The notes beneath the pieces were generated by a model, which was given only the letters and a program-made list of their open reading frames with translations, had not been told where the DNA came from and did no database searches. Shown piece after piece: positions 25,406-33,907 of a stretch of DNA of 64,000 bases. The stretch's first letter is position 1, and every line of letters starts with the position of its first letter. The DNA is taken from assembly GCF_018332715.1 (NCBI RefSeq), contig NZ_BOQP01000021.1:1-64000 (forward strand), read 5' to 3'. The translations under genes were made by a program, and so were the position numbers. Source of the DNA: Winogradskya consettensis. GTDB taxonomy: Bacteria; Actinomycetota; Actinomycetes; Mycobacteriales; Micromonosporaceae.

Positions 25406-26296
25406 TTGACGCTGCACCTGCGCCCGATCACCGGGCCGGACGAGATCGACCTTTTCAATCAATTTCCGTACGTGCTCAACAAAGAAGTCGCCGGCGATCT
25501 GACCGCGGGGCGACGCCACCCCGGCTGGTTGTGGGTGGCGCTCGACGACGGCGAGCTCGTCGCCAGGGTGGGGCTGTGGTCCCGGCCGGGCGAGGACGCG
25601 CCGCAGGTTCTCGACATCTTCGACTTCACGGATGCCCGGGCCGGGGAGGCGCTGCTTCACGAGGCGCTGGATCCGCTGGTCACCAAGCCGGAGTACACCC
25701 GGTTCCTCAGCCCGGACTGGCGTGCCGATCCCGGCAACCAGGAGCGGTTCGCCGTCCTGGAACGCACCGGGGCGAAGATCTTCGTGGAGCGGCTGCGGCT
25801 GCACTGGGAGCCCGGCACACCCATCGCCGAACCGAGTGGCCGGCTCACGTTCCGGCAGCCGCGCGATGCGGAGGAGCTCATCGGGCTCATGACCCGGGTC
25901 CTGACCGGCACCCTCGACGCGCACGGGCGCGACGAGCTCACCCGGATGACCGCCGAGCAGTCCGCGCGGGAGCAGTACCGGGACGAGCTGGAGCGTTACT
26001 CCAGCCCGCACGAGTGGTGGCGCGTCGCTGAGTGTGACGGCGAGGCCGCCGGGTTCGTGATTCCCGCCCACAACGGCTACAACCCGATCATCGCGTACCT
26101 CGCGGTGGTGCCGGAGCTGCGTGGCAAGGGCCTGATCGACGACATTCTCGCCGAGGGCACGCGGATCCTGGCCGCGGCGGGGATGCCACGGGCGCGGGCG
26201 GCGACCGACGTGGGGAACGTACCCATGGCCAGGGCTTTTGACCGTGCCGGTTACGTCGTCTTCGAACGGCAGATCGACATGGTCTGGCCAGGATAG
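25406..26296 (+). CDS. Two-domain GNAT acetyltransferase
   Basis: The 296-residue protein has an N-terminal degenerate GNAT-like half and a C-terminal GNAT with the acetyl-CoA motif A in YNPIIAYLAVVPELRGKGLIDDILAEGTRIL (about 226-258) and the NVPMARAFDRAGYVVFERQ closing motif. The start is TTG with GGGAGA 8 nt upstream. The substrate is unknown; mycothiol-synthase-like enzymes share the duplicated layout. It is preceded by a leader ORF and a strong promoter. Confidence 0.85.
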   Translation: MTLHLRPITGPDEIDLFNQFPYVLNKEVAGDLTAGRRHPGWLWVALDDGELVARVGLWSRPGEDAPQVLDIFDFTDARAGEALLHEALDPLVTKPEYTRFLSPDWRADPGNQERFAVLERTGAKIFVERLRLHWEPGTPIAEPSGRLTFRQPRDAEELIGLMTRVLTGTLDAHGRDELTRMTAEQSAREQYRDELERYSSPHEWWRVAECDGEAAGFVIPAHNGYNPIIAYLAVVPELRGKGLIDDILAEGTRILAAAGMPRARAATDVGNVPMARAFDRAGYVVFERQIDMVWPG

Positions 26297-26326
26297 AAAC
26301 CCGCGAGTGGGGAGGTCTGCCGCCGC

Positions 26327-27010
26327 GTGTGGCAGGCTTCCCCGGTGGATCTTTATCCGTACGCCCACCTGTACGCCGGCGACCGCGAACTCCGGTCCTA
26401 CCGCAGCGTCGTCGACCCGTACGCCAGCTTCGTCTTCGCCCCCGCCGACCTCGTCCCGGCGCAGATTTCCCCGGAGCGCGCGATCTACCGCGCCACCGCG
26501 GCCCAGATCCGCGACCGCCTCGACATCATGGGCTTCGGCGAGGAGCTCGCCCGCCACTACGGCGAGGAAGCCGACGACATCCGCCTCGTCATCCGCCTGG
26601 CCGCCGCCGAGGACGACGACACCATCTTCACCCTCGACGTCACCGAACTCGTCAAAGCCCTCGCCGACGACGGCGACCTGATCACCCCGCTCGCCGACGT
26701 CGCCCCCGACGGCCCACCCGTCGTCATCACCGAGACCCCCGCCGCGGCGACCGCCCTCCGCGAGGCCCTCCACCAGCACAAACCGCACCTCGTCGGCTTC
26801 ATCGGCATCTTCGACCACGACGGGCCCGCCGCCCGCCTCCTCACCAGCTTCGCCGCCGCCGGCATCGCCAACCGCACCGTCGCCGTCCTCGACGCCCCGC
26901 CTGCAGCCACGCTCGAACTGCCCCCGCACTACCGCGTCATCACGGCCCCGCAGGCAGACCCCGCCCAGATCCTCGACGCCGTGGTCGCCGCCCTCACCGA
27001 CATCGGGTAG
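26327..27010 (+). CDS. HEPN/Toprim-associated N-terminal-domain protein
   Basis: The 227-residue protein starts with YPYAHLYAGDRELRSYRSVVDPYASFVFAPADLVP, followed by YRATAAQIRDRLDIMGFGEELA. This pair resembles the HEPN/Toprim-associated N-terminal domain (S.Y..L..GD.E...W+N.VDP....F...D ... T....RDRLE+MGF). The C-terminal half (about 95-227, LVGFIGIFDHDGPAARLLTSF) is unassigned. Members are linked to conflict and defence systems. The start is GTG at 26327 with GGGGAGG 11 nt upstream; the GTG at 26345 is an alternative. Confidence 0.55.
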   Translation: MWQASPVDLYPYAHLYAGDRELRSYRSVVDPYASFVFAPADLVPAQISPERAIYRATAAQIRDRLDIMGFGEELARHYGEEADDIRLVIRLAAAEDDDTIFTLDVTELVKALADDGDLITPLADVAPDGPPVVITETPAAATALREALHQHKPHLVGFIGIFDHDGPAARLLTSFAAAGIANRTVAVLDAPPAATLELPPHYRVITAPQADPAQILDAVVAALTDIG

Positions 27011-27023
27011 GCGGCTGCCCGGG

Positions 27024-28202
27024 TCAGGAAGCTTTGGCTTCGACGATCACCAGGCGATTCTGCGCCGCCGCCCCGGGCAGCAGGTGCCCGTCGGCGTCGA
27101 GATCGGGGACGTGACCTGGCCAATCACTGCCGACGCCCTTCGCGACGATCGATGCACGGTCGACGCCCAGCGACACCAGGGTGTCCCGGACGGCTTCGGC
27201 CCGTTGCAACGAAAGCTTGCGACGGCCGGTGGCCGTACCGGCACTCGCGGCGGTGCCGGTCAGCTGTACTGCCAGGCGCTTGGCGGAGATCTGATCAGCG
27301 AGAGGCTGGAGAAGTTCCTTGACTCCGGCCGGATCCCGGTAGCGAGCGGTGTCGGGTACGAAGGCCACGGTCTGGTCGTCCAGCTCGACCTTGGCGGGCT
27401 GAGTGCCGGTAGCAGCGAATGACGGCGCTGCCGGAACGGGAACGACGCTGACCGCAGGGAGCCCGGTCAGGGGTGCCGCGGTCATCGGCTGGTCCACCTG
27501 TTCGACGATGCCACCCGCCCGTTCGAAGATCGCCTTCCAGATCGCGATGAGGTTCTTCCGCTGGGCAGCAGAGAGGGGGACCTGCGGCGCGGCGGTATCA
27601 CCGAACCCGGAAAGGACGACCCGGACGTCCTTGAGATCGGGCAACCCGTTGTTGTCCGCGAGGTATCCGGCCACCTGATCGGGCTCCGCCGCGAGCATGC
27701 CCTTGTCCTGGAACGCCAGGGGGGCCGTCGACTGAAGACCACTGTCGACAATGACCAGCGTACGACCCGTTGCCGTCGGGCTGAGTGACCTGGCCGCAAG
27801 ACCCACAGCCGCGAGCAGGTCGTTCTCCGCCGTCGTGGCCCGTGCCTTGCCGAGCACGGCACCGATCGCCGTCAGATTCTGCCGTGCCTGGCTCTTTTTG
27901 GCGTCCGAGTTGGCGGCCCCGTGGACGACGCCTGGCATCGGCACCACATCCGGGCGGCCCTGGCCGACCACGACCGAGACACCGTCGCCGGCTCCCACTG
28001 TCTGACTGATCAGTTCTTTGACCTGTGGTACGAGTTCCGGCGCCGGACTGTTGGCATGTGCACCGAGCACGATCGCGAGACTTGCCGGTGTGGTAGCGGA
28101 CGAACCCGCCGACTGTCGAACTTCGGCTGGTGAGCAGCCTGCGAGAACCCCGGTCAATGCGACGGCGGTGACCGCGACTGCGGTCCTGCGGACGGTGATC
28201 AT
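27024..28202 (-). CDS. Lipoprotein with C-terminal OmpA-like domain
   Basis: The 392-residue protein has a lipoprotein signal with lipobox LAGC (Cys23). A central region (about 40-240; SLAIVLGAHANSPAPELVPQVKELI, GRTLVIVDSGLQSTAPL, VRVVLSGFGDTAAPQ) reads like a vWA-type fold. The C-terminal OmpA-like domain has LQPLADQISAKRLAVQLTGTAASAGTATGRRKLSLQRAEAVRDTLVSLGVD and ends NRLVIVEAKAS. OmpA-like domains bind peptidoglycan. It is the last gene of a four-gene overlapping operon, with a 4-nt ATGA overlap with the membrane protein. Confidence 0.82.
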   Translation of the reverse strand: MITVRRTAVAVTAVALTGVLAGCSPAEVRQSAGSSATTPASLAIVLGAHANSPAPELVPQVKELISQTVGAGDGVSVVVGQGRPDVVPMPGVVHGAANSDAKKSQARQNLTAIGAVLGKARATTAENDLLAAVGLAARSLSPTATGRTLVIVDSGLQSTAPLAFQDKGMLAAEPDQVAGYLADNNGLPDLKDVRVVLSGFGDTAAPQVPLSAAQRKNLIAIWKAIFERAGGIVEQVDQPMTAAPLTGLPAVSVVPVPAAPSFAATGTQPAKVELDDQTVAFVPDTARYRDPAGVKELLQPLADQISAKRLAVQLTGTAASAGTATGRRKLSLQRAEAVRDTLVSLGVDRASIVAKGVGSDWPGHVPDLDADGHLLPGAAAQNRLVIVEAKAS

Positions 28203-29161
28203 CGTGGTGTTCCCCCGGTGTCGGTGTGGTCGGCGTAGGTGACGGCCGCGGGTAACGTCGTCGACGTAAGTGCAGACGTAGCGGCCGGATCGCCGAGGAG
28301 CAGCGCCTGGACAACGCGGGCCTCGCGCTTCATCTCGGTCGCTTGATGGGCGATCAGGTCACGACGGTCGCGACGTTCGGACACCACGTGCTGCAACTCC
28401 TGCTCCAGCGCCGCGACGGCCGCCTCTGCGTGACCGTGACGCTGCCGGGCAACCTTCAGGTCCCCGTGTGTCGCTCGCATCCGCTTTCGTTGAACCCGTC
28501 GGGACCACCAGGACAGCAGAGTCGCCGGAAGCTCACGGAGCCGTGCTCGACGCCGTCTGCGGTTCGCATAGACGGCGGTCCGGGTGAGCAGGCGGTGTTC
28601 GAGCCGGACATCGCGGATCGACTGGGTCCGCATGCGACGAGTCCGCCACTGGGCTCGACCTGCCGCCATGACTCCCGGCGACTTCCGGTAGGCGAACCAG
28701 GCTGCGAGCGTTCCGCTGGCTGCGTACAGCGCCACGAAGACCAGGGCCGGTCCCAGCTGTGCCGGCGCCGAGGAGGGGCCGGTGGATCCTTGCAGGTCGA
28801 GCGCATCGGAAAGGTCCGCCGAGGGGAGCTGCTGGGTCAGCCTGATCCAGAACGCCGCGGCGCCGAGGCCCGCCCAGACCACGCCGAGCATAGCCGCAGC
28901 CGCGAGACTCGCCGGGTTCCTCCGCGCGAGCCGCGCAGAGGATCCAGCGGCGTGCATCAGGGCGATCGAGGACAACGTCATTGCCGCTGTCAGGATCCAC
29001 GCCTCGGCATCCGTCTGGTTTGGCATGAGGATGGCACAGACGGTTTTGAGATTGATGGCGTCGCCCGCGATCAGGATCAGGAGAACCAAGTACCAGAGTG
29101 TGCCGGCGCTCTCCGGTTCCCTGCGCCCGGCATCCGACACGGTGTCGTTGCTAGGACTCAC
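28199..29161 (-). CDS. Membrane/coiled-coil protein of the OmpA-lipoprotein operon
   Basis: The protein has about 320 residues. Four hydrophobic segments (GTLWYLVLLILIAGDAINL, AWILTAAMTLSSIALMHAA, LAAAAMLGVVWAGLGAAAFWI, LGPALVFVALYAASGTLAAWFAY) are followed by a very basic stretch and a coiled coil (RATHGDLKVARQRHGHAEAAVAALEQELQHVVSERRDRRDLIAHQ). The GTG at 29161 has AAAGG about 7 nt upstream. It overlaps the genes on either side. Membrane helices plus a cytoplasmic coiled coil next to an OmpA-like lipoprotein recall stator-like assemblies, but I see no MotA/ExbB signature. Confidence 0.75.
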   Translation of the reverse strand: MSPSNDTVSDAGRREPESAGTLWYLVLLILIAGDAINLKTVCAILMPNQTDAEAWILTAAMTLSSIALMHAAGSSARLARRNPASLAAAAMLGVVWAGLGAAAFWIRLTQQLPSADLSDALDLQGSTGPSSAPAQLGPALVFVALYAASGTLAAWFAYRKSPGVMAAGRAQWRTRRMRTQSIRDVRLEHRLLTRTAVYANRRRRRARLRELPATLLSWWSRRVQRKRMRATHGDLKVARQRHGHAEAAVAALEQELQHVVSERRDRRDLIAHQATEMKREARVVQALLLGDPAATSALTSTTLPAAVTYADHTDTGGTPR

Positions 29162-29555
29162 GTTGCTGCCTTTCTCGCGTCGCCATCGGCCGGACAACAT
29201 GTGGGCGGCGGCGGTCGGTCTGCCGTTCATCGCCCCCGCCACGAACGGCTCTGAGCACCCCCTCGGCCTCGTCACGTTCAGCCTCGGCCCGTCTCAGTTC
29301 CGCCCTCATCGTCTCCAGCCGACCGCGGAGCTCCTGCTCCTGACGGAGCAATGCGATCTCGTTCTCGGTAGCGACCCGCACTGCCCAGGCGTCGATCCTC
29401 GCGTCATAGATGTCCGGATTACCCTCGTCCAGAGCACCCGCCGCGAAGAGTTCACGAATACCTGCCGCGACCCGGGCCCGCATCGCTGAGGCGCTCCTGG
29501 CAGCGGTGCTGGCCGGCAAGACCGCGTGCGGCTTTACTGCGCGGCGCCACGTCAT
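29151..29555 (-). CDS. Coiled-coil protein (operon gene 2)
   Basis: The 134-residue protein begins MTWRRAVKPHAVLPASTAARSASAMRARVAAGIRELFAAGALDEGNPDIYDARIDAWAVRVA. It ends in a charged coiled coil (NEIALLRQEQELRGRLETMRAELRRAEAERDEAEGVLRAVRGG). Its ATG overlaps the preceding stop in ATGA and its end overlaps the next gene by 11 nt. There is no recognisable family. Confidence 0.7.
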   Translation of the reverse strand: MTWRRAVKPHAVLPASTAARSASAMRARVAAGIRELFAAGALDEGNPDIYDARIDAWAVRVATENEIALLRQEQELRGRLETMRAELRRAEAERDEAEGVLRAVRGGGDERQTDRRRPHVVRPMATRERQQRES

Positions 29556-30214
29556 GCCAACTCCTCGGTGACCCAACCGGGCCTGGGTGGTGGCGCCGGG
29601 CGCAGAGTCCCGGCGGCCTTGAGGCGACGGCGCGCTCGCAAGAAGGCCTGCCAGTAGAGCGACTCCAACCGGCCCACGGCATGACCCGTGGCCATCGCGC
29701 GAACACCTGCCGCTCGAACAGCCAGCCTCTGCCGCTCGGCGGCCTCCGCCTCAGCCGCCTCGGCGTCGGCGATCGCCTTGTGCATGGCCGCAAGCTCGAA
29801 CCGCATCGCATCGATCAGCCGCTCGTGCTCCCTGGCCCGCCGCCGACGCACCACAGCCTCGTCCACTGCTTCCTCACCAAGCCGGCGAGCAGTATCGGGG
29901 CCGGTGGAGACCAGAGCCTCAAGCTGCTGTCGCCGATCACTGACGTCCTCCTGCAGCGCGCCCAGCCGCCGCCGGACAGCATCGGTCCGCAGGGCGCCGC
30001 CCTCTCGCAACGCGGCAACCTTGTGAAACTCAGCGTCGAACTGCTGGTCAGCCAGACTCCGCAGATACCGGGTCCGGGGCGTGACGTGATGAGAACCGGA
30101 CCACGACAGCACGGGCGACGGATGCCGGCCGTCTCGTTGCCCGTGCCACCACAGAGAGACTCGTCTCCCCCAGGTCGGCCGGCAGTCGATGCCCGCCTCC
30201 GAAACCAACTTCAC
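29552..30214 (-). CDS. Coiled-coil protein (operon gene 1)
   Basis: The 220-residue protein from a GTG start is mainly helical and charged: YLRSLADQQFDAEFHKVAALREGGALRTDAVRRRLGALQEDVSDRRQQLEALVS and RRRRAREHERLIDAMRFELAAMHKAIADAEAAEAEAAERQRL. It ends in a Pro-rich tail (RPAPPPRPGWVTEEL). The N-terminal 40 residues look less protein-like, so the true start may be further in. It begins the four-gene operon. Confidence 0.65.
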   Translation of the reverse strand: MKLVSEAGIDCRPTWGRRVSLWWHGQRDGRHPSPVLSWSGSHHVTPRTRYLRSLADQQFDAEFHKVAALREGGALRTDAVRRRLGALQEDVSDRRQQLEALVSTGPDTARRLGEEAVDEAVVRRRRAREHERLIDAMRFELAAMHKAIADAEAAEAEAAERQRLAVRAAGVRAMATGHAVGRLESLYWQAFLRARRRLKAAGTLRPAPPPRPGWVTEELA

Positions 30215-30396
30215 CTCTGTCGCCCTTCACCCTGCGCAGCGCGCAAACCTCACGCAGCGCAACGGCTGCGATCTCCAGGATGACGGGCAACAGCGTGCAC
30301 ATTAACGGCCGATCGGATGAAATCGCCCCTCCGATACGCTGAGTTAGCGCACTCGCCGACCAAACAGTTACATAGGGTGACTGGCTAGAAGCGCGG
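30215..30396. other. Intergenic region with no assigned gene
   Basis: This 182-bp stretch is upstream of the coiled-coil operon (minus) and downstream of the exonuclease (minus). I see no convincing ORF or hairpin. It probably holds the operon promoter, but no clear -35/-10 pair stands out. Confidence 0.4.
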
Positions 30397-31308
30397 CTAA
30401 CCGGCCATGGCGTCGACGAGGCGTTTGGCGGAGCTGGCGAGGTTCCAGCGGGCGGCGAGGGCGAGGAAGGCGTCCTCGTTCTCCGGGGCGGTGGGGAGGG
30501 TGGCGTCGAAGGCCGGGAGGGGGACGTCGAGGGCGACCTTGCAGACCGGGAGGGCGGCGGCGAGGTATTCCTTGGCGGCGAGGAGCTTGACGCGGATGCC
30601 GGGGGCGAAGCCGGAGTCCGGGTCGTCGAGGGCTGCGACGATGTCGTCGATGCCGCCGTAGCGGGCGATGAGGCGGGCGGCTGTCTTCTCGCCGACGCCC
30701 GCGACGCCGGGGAGGCCGTCGCTCGGGTCGCCGCGCATGGCGGCGAAGTCCGCGTACCAGCGGGCCGGGACGCCGTATTTGGTCTCGACCGCGGCGTTGT
30801 CGGTGTCCTCGAGTTTGGCGACGCCGCGGCCGCAGTAGAGCAGGCGGGTGCCGCGGGTGTCGTCGACGAGCTGGTAGAGGTCGCGGTCGCCGGAGACCAC
30901 CTCGACCGGGGCGGGCTGGGTGGCTGCGAGGGTGCCGAGGACGTCGTCGGCCTCGTAGCCCTTGACGCCGAATGCGGGGATGCCGACGGCTTCGAGGACC
31001 TGGAGCAGGATCGGGACCTGTTTCTCCAGGGAGGAGGGGACCTCTTCGACGTCACCGTGGGCGACGCGGTGCTTCTTGTACGACGGGACGAGCGCGACGC
31101 GCCATGCCGGGCGCCAGTCGGCGTCGAGGGCGCAGACGACGCGGTCGGGGCGGCGGGTGCGGATCAGCTGGGCGAGCATGTCCATGAACCCGCGGATCGC
31201 ATTGACGGGCTCGCCGGCGTCGGTGCGCCCGGCGGACTCGGGGATGCCGTGGAACGCCCGGAAATACAGGCTCGGGGTGTCGACTGCCAGTAAGGGTCGC
31301 GAGGTCAC
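30397..31308 (-). CDS. 5'-3' exonuclease (Pol I N-domain/FEN family)
   Basis: The 303-residue protein begins VTSRPLLAVDTPSLYFRAFHGIPE, the metal-binding Asp motif. It continues with RRPDRVVCALDADWRPAWRVALVPSYKKHR, the EADDVLGTLA cluster, VEVVSGDRDLYQLV and the helix-hairpin-helix DGLPGVAGVGEKTAARLIARYGG. It lacks polymerase domains, as stand-alone actinobacterial flap exonucleases do. The GTG at 31308 lies 7 nt after TAGGGT, matching the leaderless pattern and the family N-terminus. Confidence 0.93.
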   Translation of the reverse strand: MTSRPLLAVDTPSLYFRAFHGIPESAGRTDAGEPVNAIRGFMDMLAQLIRTRRPDRVVCALDADWRPAWRVALVPSYKKHRVAHGDVEEVPSSLEKQVPILLQVLEAVGIPAFGVKGYEADDVLGTLAATQPAPVEVVSGDRDLYQLVDDTRGTRLLYCGRGVAKLEDTDNAAVETKYGVPARWYADFAAMRGDPSDGLPGVAGVGEKTAARLIARYGGIDDIVAALDDPDSGFAPGIRVKLLAAKEYLAAALPVCKVALDVPLPAFDATLPTAPENEDAFLALAARWNLASSAKRLVDAMAG

Positions 31309-31315
31309 GGGAACG

Positions 31316-31321
31316 ACCCTA
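31316..31321 (-). promoter_or_regulatory. Candidate -10 (leaderless) for the exonuclease gene
   Basis: TAGGGT on the minus strand ends 7 nt before the GTG at 31308. No Shine-Dalgarno lies before that start. Confidence 0.4.
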
Positions 31322-31418
31322 ACGAACGGGTCTGACAAAAAAGCTGAGCGCGCCGGGAACTTTCGCGGCACGGTGGACGACTGTTGGCTCGATTGTTCGT
31401 CTGCCGAAGGTGGTTCGC

Positions 31419-32141
31419 GTGCGTAACAGGTCCCGCTTGTCCGCTGTCGCCGTCCTCGCGGGTCTGGGGGTGCTCGCCCTGGCCGCCCCCGCCGCCGCGC
31501 ACGTGGAGGTCACCGCCGACAAGGACACGGCCGGCGCGACCGACGTCACGCTGACCTTCTCCGGAGAGGCGGAGAACCCGTCCGCCGGCATCAAGAGCGA
31601 GCGGGTGGTGCTGCCCGCGGGTATCGCCCCGGCCGACGTCACGCTGGTCAAGGCCCCGGCCGGCTGGACGTTCGCAGCGAACGCCGACGGGTTCACGGTC
31701 GGCGGCAAGGCCCTGAAGGCCGGCACCGACGCCGAGTGGAAGGTCAAGATCGCCAAGCTGCCCGACGGCGAGACCCGGCTGTCGTTCAAGACCCTGGAAA
31801 CGTACGGCGACGGCGAGGTCGCCCGGTGGATCGAGATCCAGCAGGAGGGCGAGGACGAGCCGGACAGCCCCGCGCCCCTGGTCACCCTCAAGCCCGGCCC
31901 GAAGCCGACGGCCACCGTGAGCAGCGCCCCCGCCGCGGAGCCCAGCGCGAGCGAAGCACCGAGCGCCGCACCCAGTGTCGCCCCGAGCAGCGCACCGGCC
32001 GCGGTGACCGACCCGGTCGCGAGCAACGATGACGACGGTGGCATGTCGACGTGGTGGATCTGGCTGGTCCTGGCCGCCATCCTCGCCGGCCTCGGCTTCT
32101 TCCTGGGCCTGCGCCGCAAGAAGAGCACCGGCCCTGCCTAG
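31419..32141 (+). CDS. YcnI-like (DUF1775) copper-associated membrane-anchored protein
   Basis: The 240-residue protein has a signal peptide ending in AAPAAA, which would leave an N-terminal His (HVEVTADKDTAGATDVTLTFSGEAENPSAG). This is the YcnI family layout, in which the mature N-terminal His helps bind copper. A Pro/Ser/Ala-rich linker (about 155-205) leads to a C-terminal membrane helix (MSTWWIWLVLAAILAGLGFFLGL) and basic tail. GAAGG is 8 nt from the GTG at 31419. No copC/copD gene is beside it. Confidence 0.85.
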   Translation: MRNRSRLSAVAVLAGLGVLALAAPAAAHVEVTADKDTAGATDVTLTFSGEAENPSAGIKSERVVLPAGIAPADVTLVKAPAGWTFAANADGFTVGGKALKAGTDAEWKVKIAKLPDGETRLSFKTLETYGDGEVARWIEIQQEGEDEPDSPAPLVTLKPGPKPTATVSSAPAAEPSASEAPSAAPSVAPSSAPAAVTDPVASNDDDGGMSTWWIWLVLAAILAGLGFFLGLRRKKSTGPA

Positions 32142-32240
32142 AGAAGCACGACCGCGGGGCGGCCGCGAAGAAGTGCGCACCTCGCCCGGCGACCGGGACC
32201 TCGTGATCCTGGTCGCCCGTCGCAACGGCCTGCACTGAGA

Positions 32241-32909
32241 TCAGCTGGTCACCGCGACGAAATTGACCTCGGTACGCACGGTGAAGCCCAGGTTCTCGTA
32301 CAAGCGGATGGCCGTGGTGTTGGTGTTCGCGGCGTGCAGGAACGGGATGTCGCCGCGGCTGCGGATCTCGTCGGTGACCGCGGCGATCAGCCGGGTGGCG
32401 AGGCCGGCGCCGCGGAACTCGGGGTCGGTGCAGACGGCGCTGATCTCGGTGTAGCCGGGCAGCCGCATCCGCTGCCCGGCCATCGCCACCAGCTTCCCGC
32501 CACGCCGGATCCCGAGGTACGTCCCCAGCTCGACGGTCCGCTCCCGGAACGGCCCCGGCCGGGTGCGGCCGACGAGATCCATCACCTCGGCCACGTCGTC
32601 GCCGGTCAGCACCTCGGCCTCTGCGGCGGGCGCGCCGTGGTAGCCGGCGCCGACGAGTTGCAGCCCCGGAGTGAGGCCCTCCGCCCCGAATCCGTCCGGC
32701 ACGACCAATCCCGGTGCGGCGAGAATCACCGTTTCACCCTCGTCCAGCAGGGACCGCAGATCCGCCCAGGCGAGCGGGTCGGACGGGTCTTCCAGCGCGG
32801 CGAAAGCGCTGATCGCGGGGTCGAAGCGCGCGCTTCTCGCGTACCTCAGGGAAAGGTTCTTCTGCGGGCCGGAGAGTGCCGCCCAGACCGGGTTGTCGAG
32901 GTTTTCCAC
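32241..32909 (-). CDS. GNAT-family N-acetyltransferase
   Basis: The 222-residue protein has a C-terminal GNAT domain: LPGYTEISAVCTDPEFRGAGLATRLIAAVTDEIRSRGDIPFLHAANTNTTAIRLYENLGFTVRTEV, with the RGAGLA acetyl-CoA loop. The N-terminal half (NPVWAALSGPQKNLSLRYARSARFDPAISAFAAL) resembles FR47-type acetyltransferases. The GTG start lies 13 nt after the aldolase-like gene stop, so they form an operon; GAGAGG is upstream. The substrate is unknown. Confidence 0.88.
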   Translation of the reverse strand: MENLDNPVWAALSGPQKNLSLRYARSARFDPAISAFAALEDPSDPLAWADLRSLLDEGETVILAAPGLVVPDGFGAEGLTPGLQLVGAGYHGAPAAEAEVLTGDDVAEVMDLVGRTRPGPFRERTVELGTYLGIRRGGKLVAMAGQRMRLPGYTEISAVCTDPEFRGAGLATRLIAAVTDEIRSRGDIPFLHAANTNTTAIRLYENLGFTVRTEVNFVAVTS

Positions 32910-32922
32910 GCCCTTGATCCTC

Positions 32923-33837
32923 TCAGGCCTTCCAGCGGGCCACGCAATCCAGATACCGCTGGGCGATCGCCTTCCGCGCGGCCTCGTCGTCATGATTCTC
33001 GTTGTGCTCGCGAATGGCGTCCTCCCAGATGCTCCGCCCGATCGCGAACCCGACGAACTCCGGCACCTCACTCGCGACCTCGAGCCAGTGGTAGAGCCGT
33101 TCCTGCGGCGCGTCCCGGCCCAGAACGATCAGATCGGCGTGCGGATCCCCCGCCCTGACCTGCGCGGCGACCAACCGGGCGGCCTCCACGGTCTCCAGCC
33201 CCTCGACCTTCCAGATCGCCGGCGCCACCCCGTGCCGCTGATTATCGGCAATCACCCGCTCCACGAGCCCAGGCCTCAAATCCCGGTCATATCGGTACGC
33301 ATCCCCGCCGACGCTGTCCAGCTGCGCCTCGGTCGCGGGCACCAGCAACTCATAGAGCATCGGTACGCCCAGATCGCCCAGCTTCTCCGTCACATCAGCG
33401 AGCAGATCGAACTGCTGCTCCCGCGCCCCGATGGGAAAGTCGGGATTGTCCCGCACGAGGACCTTCGCAAAGTCCGGCCGAATCTGATCGATGTGCTCCA
33501 GCCACTGCGAAGCCCACTGGAACGTGAACCATTCCTGCCCACTCGCCTCGATCGGCACGGCGAGAACAACGCCATCCTCGTCCCGCGGAATCTTGTCGAT
33601 CACATCCTGGCCGTACTGCTCATCGACCAGCACGCCGGCCCGGCCGACAGGCAACTGCGCTGCAGCGACCTCGAGACCCTCGAAGATCAGCCGCTTGGCC
33701 TGCTTGATCCCGGCCAGCTGATCGGCATCGGGCTCATCGCCCTCCACCCCGAACAGCGTCTTCCCGAACGAATCCCGGTGATCCATCGCCAGGATGAAAA
33801 GCGGACCGTCACTCCCAGGTTCCCACGTCATGACCAT
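32923..33837 (-). CDS. DUF2090 / IolC C-domain-like aldolase
   Basis: The 304-residue protein has FILAMDHRDSFGKTLFG near the N-terminus, then GVLVDEQYGQDVIDKI and a barrel-like run (DFAKVLVRDNPDFPIG, VPMLYELLVPAT, APAIWKVEGLETVEAA, DLIVLGRDAPQERLYHWLEVAS, FVGFAIGRSIWEDAI). This matches the 2-deoxy-5-keto-gluconate-6-phosphate aldolase (DUF2090) domain of myo-inositol catabolism. No other iol gene is nearby, so the substrate is uncertain. ATG 33837 is preferred for GGGGGTGG 8 nt upstream; GTG 33849 is possible. Confidence 0.85.
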   Translation of the reverse strand: MVMTWEPGSDGPLFILAMDHRDSFGKTLFGVEGDEPDADQLAGIKQAKRLIFEGLEVAAAQLPVGRAGVLVDEQYGQDVIDKIPRDEDGVVLAVPIEASGQEWFTFQWASQWLEHIDQIRPDFAKVLVRDNPDFPIGAREQQFDLLADVTEKLGDLGVPMLYELLVPATEAQLDSVGGDAYRYDRDLRPGLVERVIADNQRHGVAPAIWKVEGLETVEAARLVAAQVRAGDPHADLIVLGRDAPQERLYHWLEVASEVPEFVGFAIGRSIWEDAIREHNENHDDEAARKAIAQRYLDCVARWKA

Positions 33838-33907
33838 CGGGTTGCCCACCCCCGGCCACCCCTAAAGCGACTCGTACATCACACCGTCGGCCCGGGTGGG
33901 ATAGCGG

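Noticed and set aside
30048..30300. Alternative minus-strand ORF starting MCTLLPVILEIAAVALREV overlapping the first coiled-coil gene
   Set aside because: It becomes low-complexity within 30 residues, lacks a ribosome site and overlaps the better-supported gene that is coupled to its operon.
32153..32167. CGCGG-GGCGG-CCGCG hairpin after the YcnI-like gene as a terminator
   Set aside because: It has only a 5-bp stem and no T-tract, and such GC hairpins occur by chance in this genome.
32142..32240. Short plus-strand frame ending VRTSPGDRDLVILVARRNGLH as a gene
   Set aside because: It has no start signal of its own and only overlaps the end of the YcnI-like gene in another frame.
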